A stretch of DNA of 64,000 bases from Arachis hypogaea (lineage: Eukaryota; Streptophyta; Magnoliopsida; Fabales; Fabaceae): the NCBI RefSeq assembly GCF_003086295.3, contig NC_092054.1, positions 19,169,878 to 19,233,877 of the forward strand, written 5' to 3'. The notes beneath the pieces are model-generated. The model did not search any database. It was given only the letters and a program-made list of their open reading frames with translations, and was not told the origin of the DNA. Of this stretch, positions 25,360-35,065 are shown in pieces (position 1 is the first letter of the stretch; the number at the start of each line of letters is the position of its first letter). Made by a program: the position numbers and the translations under genes.

Positions 25360-26540
25360 TAGTGCAAGTTCGCACACCATTCTCAAAAGTGATATATATT
25401 TTACCCATTTTGTGCCAAAAGAAGAATATGTTAATACTATTATTGGCTCAGGCAATGTGATAGAAGGCTCCGGAAGAGCTATAATTTTGTTTTCCGGAGG
25501 AACAAAATTCATAATAAATAATGCACTATTATCTACCAAGTCTTTGAGGAACTTGTTGAGTTTCAAAGATATTCGCCGAAATGGATATCATATTGAAACA
25601 ATGAATGAGAAAAATCATGAATACTTATATATCGCAACTCATGATTTAAATAAAAATGTTATATTAGAAAAGTTACCCTCACTTTCATCTGGGTTGTATT
25701 ATACCAAGATTAGTGCAATTGAATCACATGCCATTGTAAACTAGAAGTTTACTAGCCCAAATGAATTCATAACTTGGCACAACCGATTGGGTCATCCGGG
25801 AACAATCATGATGCGGAGAATTATTGAAAACTCCCATGGACATTCACTAAAGAACCAGAAGATTCTTAAATCTAGTGAATTTTGTTGTGCTGCATGTTCT
25901 CAAGTGAAGTTAATTTTAAGGCCATCACCAGTAAATATTGGGTTTGAGTCCCCTGAATTCCTAGAAAGGATTCAAGGCGATATATATGGACCTATTCATC
26001 CACCATTTGGATCTTTTAGATATTTTATGATCCTAATAGACGCATCTTCGATATGGTCACATATGTGCTTATTATCTTCTCGCAACCTGGCGTTTGTGGG
26101 ATTACTTGCTCAAATTATTCGATTAAAAGCACAATTTCCAGAAAATCCAATCAAAACAATTCGTCTTGATAATGCTAGTGAATTTACTTCCCAAGCTTTT
26201 GATGCTTATTGTATGGCTAATGGAATAAGTGTTGAACATCCAGTAACTTATGTTCACACACAAAATGGGTTAGAAGAATCACTTATTAAACGCCTCCAAT
26301 TAATTACTAGATCCTTACTTATGAGAACAAATCTCCCAACCTCGGTTTGGGGGCATGCTATTTTACATGCCGCAGCACTTATTCGTTTGAGGCCAACAAA
26401 TTACCATCAGTTCTCTTCTATGCAATTAGCTTTTGGCCAGCAGCTAAATGTTTCCCATTTAAGAATATTTGAGTGTACGATATATGTTCCCATTGTACCA
26501 CCTTCTTGCACCAAAATGGGACCCCAAAAAAATTAGGGAT
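25360..26540 (+). pseudogene. Copia protease (3' part) and integrase
   Basis: The protease continues from the solo-LTR insertion (VNTIIGSGNVIEGSG). A stop at 25742-25744 separates it from integrase. Integrase starts with the GAG-pre-integrase motif WHNRLGHPG near 25775-25801 and has the zinc-binding pair CCAAC. The catalytic acidic residues are in GDIYGP, LDNASEF and GLEESLIKR, so the DDE triad is retained. The frame 25787-26536 is open and ends soon after the core. The C-terminal part to about 27120 survives only in scattered frames. Confidence 0.88.
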
Positions 26541-27157
26541 ATATGTTGGATATGATTCTCTCTTTTATGGTGAGGTATCTTGAGATACAAACTGGAGATG
26601 TATTTAAAGCCCAGTTTGCGGATTGTCATTTTGATGAATCAAAATTTTTAACATTAGGGGGGAGAGAATAAGCTTCCTGAAAAGGAACTTAATTAGAATG
26701 CATCATCCTTGATGCATTTAGATCCTCGATCAGGGTAATGTGAACTAGAAGTTCAAAAGATTATACATTTGCAAAGAATAGCAAATGAATTGCCTGATGC
26801 ATTTTTCGATACAAAGAGGATAACCAAATCTTATATACCAGCAGAAAATGTCCCAATTCGAATTGATGTCCCAGTCGGACAAATAACCACTGAAGAAAAT
26901 TCATGCCAGAAGCGTGGCAGGCCTGTCGGTTCCAAAGAAAAAATTCTCGAAAAAGAAAAGAGGTAAATACTATTCCTATTGAAAAAGACATAGTAAAGAC
27001 ACCTGCAATTGTCCAAAATTTTGAAATAGTTTTAATGCCAGAAGACGTTCAGGTACTTGAAAATTGTGAAAATGACGAGATCTCAATAAATTATGTCTTT
27101 ACAGGAGAGAAATGGGACTGAAATAAGACAATTATCAATTAAATATTTGCATATAAT

Positions 27158-28790
27158 GTGGCATTAAATATCATGCATGATAGTAAGGATCTTGAGCCAA
27201 GATTAGTCGAAGAATGTCGACAAAGGAATGATTGGCCAAAATGGGAAGAAGCCATGAAAGTTGAATTAGACTCACTTGCAAAACGTGAAGTCTTTGGACC
27301 TGTAGTCCGTACACCAGAAGATGTAAAACCTGTTGGATACAAGTGGATATTTGTGAGAAAACGAAATGAGAAAAATGAAGTTGTGCGCTACAAAGCCCAA
27401 CTTGTGGCACAGAGTTTTTCACAAAGGCCCGGTATAGATTATGAAGAAACGTATTCCCCTGTAATGGATGCGATAACATTGTGTTATTTGGTCAGTTTAT
27501 CTGCATATCATAAACTACATATGCATTTAATGGATGTGGTAACAGCCTACTTATACGGCTCATTAGATCGGGATATCTATATGAAAGTCCCTGAAGGACT
27601 AAAGGTGTCTAAACCATCTAATGAATATTCGCAGGGGCTATACTCAGTTAAATTGCAAAGATCTTTATATGGTCTAAAGCAATCTGGACGAATATGGTAT
27701 AATCGTCTTACTGAGCATCTGGCCAAAAACGGATTTCAATGATGATATCTACCCATGTGTTTTCATAAAGAAATCTGCATCTGGATTCATTATAATTGCT
27801 GTGTACGTTGATGATTTAAATATCATTGGAACTCCTAAAGAGATTCCAACAATTATAAAAACTCTAAAAGAAGAGTTTGAGATGAAAGATCTTGGAAGGA
27901 CTAAATTTTGTCTCAGCCTGCAGATCGAGCATATAAAAAATGGGATCTCTATTCATCAAACAACATACACAGAGAAGATCTTGAAGAGATTTTATATGGA
28001 TAAGTCACATCCATTAAGTACCCCAATGATTGTAAGATCTTTGGATGTAGAAAATGATCAATTCCTTCCTAAGGAAGAAAATGAAGATATCCTTGGTCCT
28101 GAAATACCATATCTTAGTACCATTGGAGCGCTAATGTATCTTACTAATAACACACGACCCGATATATCATTTGTTGTGAACTTACTATCAAGGTATAGTT
28201 CCTCTTTAACCAGAAGACATTAGAGTGGAATCAAACAAATCTTTCGATATCTTCATGGAATGGTTGATATGAGATTATTTTATCCCTATGGATCCAAGTC
28301 ACAACTAGTTGGCTATGCAGATGCAGGATACTTGTCTAATCCACACAAAGGGATATCTCAAACAGGATATCTGTTCACATATGGTGGTACAACTATATCA
28401 TGGAGGTCCACAAAACAGACGATAGCAGCAACCTCCTCTAATCATGCTGAAATACTAGCGATACATGAAGCTAGTCGCGAGTGTTTTTGGCTCAGGAGTC
28501 TGATCCAATATATTCTGTCATCATGTGGACTGATTGATCATAAGATAGCTCCAACTGTCCTGTTTGAAGATAATACAGCATGCATTGCTCAACTTAAGGG
28601 CGGATATATCAAAGGCGATAGAACAAAGCATATTTCTCCCAAATTCTTCTTCACTCATGATCTTTAAAATCAAAGGACAATTGATGTCCAACAAATCCGC
28701 TCAAGTGATAATCTGGCAAATTTATTTACAAAGTCACTCCCAAAATTCTCTTTTGAAAGATTGGTACATCGGATTGGAATACGCCGATTT
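27158..28790 (+). pseudogene. Copia reverse transcriptase and RNase H
   Basis: RT begins in the frame at 27158 (WPKWEEAMKVELDSL; YKWIFVRKRN). It shows RYKAQLVAQSFSQRPGIDY and LYGLKQSGR, then shifts frame near 27735, where one extra base creates a stop after KNGFQ. The next frame carries YVDDLNIIGTP at 27801, the catalytic YVDD box. A TAG at 28221-28223 precedes RNase H, recognised by GYADAGYLSNPHK, SWRSTKQ, SSNHAEI and FEDNTACI. A further stop at about 28667 interrupts the tail motif LANLFTKSLP. The reading frame is dead, but all domains can be followed. Confidence 0.92.
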
Positions 28791-28984
28791 CGAGACATTA
28801 AATGATGTCGACAAGAGGGGGAGACTGTGCTCTTTTTTCCATGATCAAGTTTTTCTTGACAAGGTTTTTAATGAGGCAGTTCCCGTCATAAAGGATATTG
28901 TACTCTTTTTCCTTCACTAAAGTTTTTTTTCTATTGGGTTTTTCTTTAATAAGGTTTTAATGAGGTATAATCCTAAATGGTCAT

Positions 28985-28995
28985 CTAAGGGGGAG
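28985..28995 (+). other. Polypurine tract of the copia element
   Basis: CTAAGGGGGAG lies immediately before the TG of the 3' LTR. Confidence 0.88.
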
Positions 28996-29238
28996 TGTTG
29001 TGATAAAAATAAAGGATGTGGATGTCCATTTCCAAAAAAATCACATTAAATGAAGGTTGAAAAATAAACACTACGTGCATGTATAAATAGGACATGATCT
29101 TAGGCCATATAGACACGAACAATCAATAAAATTCTCTTCCTCTGTTATACTACTAACACACTTTTCTCTCTCTTTTATATTTTTTTATTTTATATTTGTT
29201 ACCTCTTCCTTATTTATTTATTTAGTTATTTCATAACA
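28996..29238 (+). repeat. 3' LTR of the copia element
   Basis: 243 bp, the same length as the 5' LTR with about 20 substitutions and no indels by eye. It ends TTTCATAACA, followed by gtaaa. Confidence 0.93.
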
Positions 29239-29243
29239 GTAAA

Positions 29244-29583
29244 TTTTTAAATTTTTTAAAAATTGCTATGGTCAAAGTGGATATAAAAAATTAAAATAAT
29301 ATATTATTAAATTTAAAAACTGACTAACTGAAATTTAAAGAACAGATAATATTTAAAAAAAAGACAAATTAGTCGTATTACTTAGGCCTAAAGTTTAGAT
29401 AATCTAATCATTTAATTATTTTAAAAAAATTGAGAGGTAACTAACTAACTACTAAATTGGCACTCCAAAATTTAGACGAAAATAACCAACGTTAATTTCT
29501 CATGTATTCATTAACTAAACGTCAATTTTTTCATGATTTTTTTTAAATTAAAAATAAGGCTCGAACCATTTTTTAAGTAAGAA
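29244..29583. other. AT-rich spacer left of the duplicated MAF1 region
   Basis: About 340 bp of AT-rich sequence without a recognisable gene or element. It has no counterpart beside the second copy at 47550, so the direct duplication starts to its right, at ttaaaa near 29584. Confidence 0.6.
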
Positions 29584-30217
29584 TTAAAAAATTATGTCAA
29601 TTGAGCTCTAACGCATTGCCTTTATAAACACTTTTACTTGTAACCTTAATAACTATTTATACTTTTTATCACCTTCATTTATATAAATTTCATAAACCTA
29701 CCAAGTGAAATCAAAGTAATAAAATCAAATTAACAATTATCTTACGCTGCATTCATTTACATATATATTGTGGGATAAAAATAGAATAGAATACTCAATA
29801 AATTTTAGAGACTAATATAACTATATGAGTGACATTTGTAAAATTTGAAAAGTAAATAAAAATTAAAATTTTAAAAACTAAATTAAAATTTATGTACAAA
29901 TTTAAAGACCAAATTACGTCTCTGTTATTATTGTTTAGTAATTTATAAATATATATATAGAAAACAGAAAATGTTTATCCACTAATGTTAGTATTTAATG
30001 CAATGATAACTTTATAAAAAAAATGAATATTATTATTTTTATTTTGATAATATTTTTTTAATAAACTTATGTAAATATACCATAAAAAGAATTATATGTA
30101 AAATGACATCATCAAAAATTAAATAATATTATTATTTTCTTTTAAAAATTTACATTAAATTAAACTAAGTTTTTTTGGGGTCATAGTGTCGTACTGTCAT
30201 ACACACTTCCACACTCA

Positions 30218-30388
30218 GGGAATGGATCCTCTCAATTTTTTTTAACAATTGAGAGAGTAAAGTGTAATCTCTCACCATTAATTTTGTAAGTGGGATCAAT
30301 AATAAATATAAGAGAGAGAACAATGAAGAATTAGAAATCACACTTTACACCCTCAATTTTTTTTAACAATGGAGAGGATCCATTTCCC
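30218..30388. mobile_element. 171-bp hAT-type MITE in copy 1
   Basis: Terminal inverted repeats read GGGAATGGATCCTCTC and, on the other end, GGGAAATGGATCCTCTCC. An 8-bp target duplication cacactca (30210-30217 and 30389-30396) flanks it. The paralogous site in copy 2 (around 48167-48185) has a single cacactca and no insertion. An 8-bp duplication is typical of the hAT superfamily. Confidence 0.93.
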
Positions 30389-30688
30389 CACACTCACACA
30401 CACTAAAGGCTCTATAAGAATTCAGCTACAGCTGGTATTCCAACCTGGGATGTGGCTATTATGACTTATGAAACTAACATATTGGCCATTTGTACAATGC
30501 CCCGCCACATCAAATGAAACTAATTTTGTGCTACTAGATGCCTAGATGGGCTTTCAAAAAGGATATACAAAAGAAAGGCCAATTAAATCCATGTAATTGG
30601 ACTTCATATGAAATACTAAATTGGGCTGGGCTTTTCTCTGTTTTTTAACTAAACATACATGGGCCAAAGTAAACCGTAGATGTCGTTT

Positions 30689-30711
30689 TCTCTCTCTCTC
30701 TCTCTCTCTCT
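30689..30711. repeat. (TC)n tract in the MAF1 5' region
   Basis: An uninterrupted TC run, mirrored at 48463-48484 in the second copy. Such pyrimidine runs are common just upstream of plant transcription starts; no start site can be read from sequence alone. Confidence 0.8.
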
Positions 30712-31197
30712 TCGAATTGCAGATTCTCTCTCATCCACCAATTCATGTATCTGTATTTAACTATTTATTGACTCTATCTATTTCAAATCTAAAATCAGAA
30801 TATTCGAATTTCACCGCTTCGAAACCCTTCCGTTTATCGCTTTATCCCCAAATTCTGAAATCCAAATAATCTTCGCTGTTCTCAAGTAATCTCTCCTTCA
30901 TCACAGCACCAAGCAATCTTCGTCGTCTTCATTTCTCTGGTACACTTCAATTCCTTCTTTCTCTCTCGTTTTCTGCATTCCTGCTTCGCTTTCTCTCTTG
31001 TTTTCGCTTCAAAAATCTGGTTGTTGAGTTGTTTGTAAGAGATCTTACTGCACTTTTCACGCATTTGTTTTTTTGTCATGAATTGTTTCGAATTTGCTTG
31101 ACTTATGATTTTGCTTATCTCTGCTTTCAAAGTCACTAGGCAAAGACGAAAACTAGGGTTTGTAGCTGTAGTTCTCATCATTTGAAGATAATTCACT

Positions 31198-31390
31198 ATG
31201 AAGTTCCTGGAGTGTCCTTCCTTGGATCGGTATTTGTAGTTTCAAACGAATTTGAGTTAAATTATGGAATTTTATTACATAATTTTGGTATATTGCAAGA
31301 GTCTCGTGAAACTTGTCCAGGCTTAACGATTTTTTGGTGATTTGAATTTGGGAGAACGTAATATCAGAGGATGTCTTGAAGCATATACTT
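31198..31390 (+). pseudogene. Truncated MAF1 copy (exons 1-2 only)
   Basis: Exon 1 (31198-31229, ATGAAGTTCCTGGAG...) and exon 2 (31321-31390) match the intact gene at 48974 and 49097, with the same GT/AG borders. Exon 2 is 70 nt instead of 71: one base is missing after AACGAT, which shifts the frame and gives a stop within a few codons. Exons 3-10 are absent because the copy ends in intron 2 at the foldback terminus (31461). Its upstream region is complete, so it could still be transcribed into the foldback element, but it cannot make MAF1. Confidence 0.92.
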
Positions 31391-32380
31391 GTAAGGACTA
31401 ATTAGTGACTTTTAAGTTTCAACAGAATTGATTTTGGATTTGGATTTGCTCACTGCGTTTGGGTATGTCTAAAACGAGCACAACTATTATGTGCTTATTG
31501 GATAAGCCACATTTATATAGACTATTAGATTTGATTAGATAAAAATTAAAGACTAATATAAAAAAAGAGAATTGATAAATTTTAATAAATACAAAATATC
31601 TTAATATATAAATAAATATTTTAAATGACAATATTTTAATACATAATACTTTAAATGGTAATAGAATTTTTTATTCTTAAATAATTAAATATAAAATATA
31701 TAAATACTAAAATATAAATATTTTTTATTTAATAAAATTAATTATTGTGCAAGAAATTTTTATAATACTAAAAAATCTTATTAAAATAAAATTTTAAACT
31801 GTAACATAAAAATATAAAATAATTAAAATTTTATTTTATATTACTTGATAAATAATTAGATTATTATATTCAAAATTTATTAATTAACTAATTTTGTTAA
31901 AGATATTATATAAAATAATTTTTCATCAAAATATTTCAAAAATATAATTTATTTAAAATATTATATATAATACATGAAAATATTAATTTTTTTTATTTTT
32001 TTCAATTTAAAAAAAAATAATATAGTTCTAAAAACATGCCTATCATATTACATATTTATTTATATTAGTAAGATCTAAACTAATCAAGCTTACGTAATTA
32101 AAAATATAAAACATATAAATACAAAAAAAAAAGTATTTTGAAAATATTATCATATTTGTAAGACCTAAACTAAACATATAGGTCTTAGTTATATTAGTAT
32201 GACCTAAACTAATCAAACTTACGTAATTAAAAATATAAAACATATAAATACAAAAAAAAATAAAATAAAAGTATTTTGGAAATATTATGACATTTGTACA
32301 CTAGTTTTTCATATATATATATATATGGTAAATTCTATTCTATTTTTTATATTTTAACATGTAAATTACCCTTTATAACA

Positions 32381-32469
32381 GCCAATGAGTAATAGCTCAA
32401 ATGGCATAGACTCCCCATATTTACTTAAGAGGTTGCGGGTTCGAGTCTCCTATTTTTGATAAAAAAAAA
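32381..32469 (+). mobile_element. tRNA-related SINE-like fragment, left arm only
   Basis: The sequence has an A-box-like tagctcaaatgg and a B-box-like gggttcgagtctcc about 45 bp apart, followed by an A run. These are the internal RNA polymerase III promoter elements of tRNA-derived SINEs. The other arm has unrelated sequence here (about 37140-37215). No clean target duplication is visible, and it is shorter than a full SINE. Confidence 0.55.
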
Positions 32470-32779
32470 TGTATAATTTGATAAAATACTAAAAACTGAA
32501 TATTTAGCCTCTGTAACTTCGTTCTGTGTTGATTTTAATTTATAATGGATCTGCGATTAGTTAAAGAGAGTGTATTTGGTCGTGCTGCTATTTTGTAGTT
32601 GTCTTTTGCTCTTTAGTTCACATAATTTCGTGTCACATATAAATTTTTTATTATCAGGATGCATTAGGGTTGTGATAACTATTGCATATATTAAAGTGAT
32701 GCTTGAATTAGATATGAATTTAATCCATCCGTCTATTAGAATTTAAATTGGACTATATCAATTAGTTCAAAGACGTTCT

Positions 32780-33025
32780 TTGAAATGGCTATGGATCATT
32801 GGATCGTACACAAGATCCGTTGCATTAGATATTCAAAGAATACTTGCATCTTTATTCTCTGTCCTGCTTCGAGTTACAATGTGCTTTCAACGCGCTTTGA
32901 GTGATGAAGAAACAGTGGAAGGGAGGAAATATATTTCACTCAACACAGAAGGTGTTTTTCAATGGAAGGGTGGAACGAATTTAAGTAATAATGATTTGGT
33001 AAAAGAATATTTATTTATTTTTTAA
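32780..33025 (+). other. Conserved 81-codon frame in the left arm (mirror at 36545-36790, minus)
   Basis: The frame starts MKWLWIIGSYTRSVALDI here and MEWLWIIRSYTRSVALDI in the mirror copy. Both have 81 codons with about nine amino-acid changes and no stop. Part of the sequence (SLNTEGVFQWKGGTN) looks protein-like, but I do not recognise a family. It may be a captured exon. An open frame kept in both arms is suggestive only, since 7% divergence allows this by chance. Confidence 0.4.
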
Positions 33026-34572
33026 TATTTACAAAAATTATATAATTATCTATCTTAAATAAATATTTAATTATAAGATGGTCCTACTTTAGTTAAGATG
33101 TTAATTCTCATTGAGTTAAATTAACTCAAATTAAAATTAAACATCTAATTAAATGTGTCACGTCATAGAGGCTAATTTACATGTTGTTTTAGAAGAGATT
33201 TGGTAAAATTCACCTATATATATATAAATTTGGTCGAGTTAAGATTTAACCAAAACAATAAAAAAATACTTGAAAATAATAAAAAAAATGATCTTATTAT
33301 AAATATATAATTTTAAATATATATATGAAACTTTAAATTTTAATTTTAATAAATAAAAAATATTTATTTTTTATATTTGTTACACTTGCTTCATTGCGTT
33401 GTGGTTTTAAATAAGCTTTCTTTTAAAACTTTGGCTCATTAGTAGTTAATATTTTTCGAGAATTCTAATTCATGTATTAGAAAATTCATGGGTAGTTGTA
33501 GTCACTTTGATTTTTGGTATTTTGTTAGAACATGGCATGTGATCAAACATTTTTTTTGTGACAACTTTACAAAGGTTAGATTAATTGATTTAAAATTATT
33601 GGTCATTGTCTAAATTTTAAAATTATTTATGAATTTTGTAAAGTTTTAATACGAAGATTAAAAAATAATAGATTGGTGAATAAAGTGTAAATATATCTCT
33701 CACTAGTCAATATCACCTCAAAAATCTCTACATCTCAATGTCAAAAGCTACGTAAATCTCTACATTTCAATGTCAAGCAACGTCAGCAAAGCCAGGTGGA
33801 GCATCCGGTAGATCATCCGCAGGATCATCAGCAGGACCATCAGCAAAGCATGTCAAGCTACGTCAACAAAGTCAGGTGGAGCATCCGGTAGATATCATCA
33901 GGGCCATCAGCAAAACCAGGTGGACCATCAGCACCATCAGCAAGACCATCAACAAAGCCATCCGAACCATCAGAGCTGTCATCACTCGCTGGGGGAGGAC
34001 TGGAAGGGATGATGACAGCAGCCTCCTCTGGGACTGGGAGAGGGGGCATGAGGCTGATCGAGATACAACTGTAAATCTAAGACCCCCGAAAAAAAGAGCT
34101 CATAGTCATCAACTACAAAGTCTCCAAAGTCAAGGTGGCAAAACCTTAGTCGAGCCTGTAAATCCCGTAGGGGAATTCACCTGAGCAGAGAAATGACCAT
34201 TCTAGCCTGCTCTACAGTTGTATAGGCGAAAACAACTAAAAAAGCCCGATACACCCCTCCTTGGTAGCGTAAATCACGAGTCAGAATCTCCAAATGTGTT
34301 CAATCAGCCATAATGTCTAAGTCTAACCAATCAGCCATAATGTCTAACAAAAGATAGATAAATACTAGTGCAGAAGAATTAATGCATAATACTATTTGTT
34401 GATCTATGAAAAACTAATATTAGTAGATTTTAACACTAATATCAAAACAAATAACTTTAATCACAATACTAGCGTTGAAATAGATTAAGTAAATTAATAA
34501 ATTTTTAGTAAAATTTATATTTATATTAATATTAATATTAATAATGGTATATAATTAATATATAATCGATTT

Positions 34573-34749
34573 GAAAAATAGATATTTATTTATACTATAT
34601 AATTAATATTTGTCACAAACAATATTAAGAAACACAATAGTTAAGTAGCAAGTATAGATTGTTTTTGCTCCCACTCAGGCATTGTGCTTCTTAATATTCT
34701 TTGCGACAAATATTAATTATATAGTATAAATAAATATCTATTTTTTAAA
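34573..34749. repeat. Hairpin insertion at the loop edge of the foldback
   Basis: About 75 bp beginning agatatttatttatactata are followed, after a short spacer (about 34640-34665), by their reverse complement ending at 34745. This hairpin is present on the left of the loop only; the right arm runs directly from the neighbouring MITE into gatttga-type arm sequence. It looks like a separate MITE. Its target duplication is unclear. Confidence 0.6.
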
Positions 34750-35062
34750 GGTTTAATTACTCTGTTGGTCCCTATAGTTTCGCGAAATTTTTAATTAGGT
34801 TCTTATACTTTTTTTCCTTTTAATTGAGTCCTTGCACCAAAATTTTTTTTAATTGGGTCCCTACACTTTTTTTTTCTTTTATTTAGGTCCCTATACCAAT
34901 TCTTTTTTTTAGTTGGGTTCCTATAAAATTAAGCCAATTACTACTGAGAAGGACTTAATTGAAAAAAAAAAATTAGTGCAAGGACTCAATTAAAAAGAAA
35001 AAAAGTATAGGGACCTAATTAAAAATTTCACGAAACTATAAGGACTAATAGAATAATTAAAC
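34750..35062. mobile_element. MITE at the centre of the foldback loop
   Basis: Terminal inverted repeats of about 50 bp: gtttaattactctgttggtc at the left and its near reverse complement ending at 35062. The interior repeats phrases such as gggtccctacac and ggacctaatt in both orientations. I recall this type as a very common legume repeat. It marks the symmetry axis of the palindrome. Confidence 0.7.
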
Positions 35063-35065
35063 ATT

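Larger units (their letters stand above)
22157..29238 (+). mobile_element. Decayed Ty1/copia LTR retrotransposon
   Basis: The element has 243-bp LTRs at both ends, TG...CA termini and Ty1/copia domain order (gag, protease, integrase, RT, RNase H). The flanks are gtaag (22152-22156) and gtaaa (29239-29243), a 5-bp target duplication with one substitution. The sequence after the 5' LTR is cgttatcagcacgag; I do not assign its primer tRNA. By eye the LTRs differ at about 20 of 243 positions (about 8%), so this insertion is older than the Tat element. A solo LTR (23647-25359) is inserted in the protease region. The clade within Ty1/copia is not assigned. Confidence 0.92.
29584..31460 (+). repeat. 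Direct duplication, copy 1 (MAF1 5' region)
   Basis: Collinear with 47550-49239: upstream AT-rich DNA, a (TC)n tract, the 5' UTR region, MAF1 exons 1-2 and part of intron 2. Without the MITE and its duplicated target (179 bp) it is about 1.70 kb, against 1.69 kb for copy 2. About 430 bp around 30660-31100 are identical by eye; the rest differs by a few percent. It ends exactly where the foldback terminus GGGTATGTC begins at 31461, while copy 2 continues into the rest of intron 2. Confidence 0.93.
31461..34575 (+). repeat. Left arm of the foldback element
   Basis: Reverse complement of about 35066-38006 plus 47459-47549. Matching landmarks are 32780-33025 versus 36790-36545, 33876-34184 versus 35726-35331, and 34404 versus 35225. 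Over a 300-bp stretch (34020-34320) about 22 differences are counted by eye, or 7%. Near 32040-32280 a unit of about 115 bp is tandemly repeated twice, as it is in the other arm (37250-37500). The place matching the Tat insertion (about 31545-31570) is empty. Confidence 0.9.

Noticed and set aside
30621..30869. 82-codon frame identical in both duplicated copies (also 48395-48643)
   Set aside because: It overlaps the upstream and 5' UTR region of MAF1, including the TC run. Its identity reflects the recent duplication, not protein constraint.
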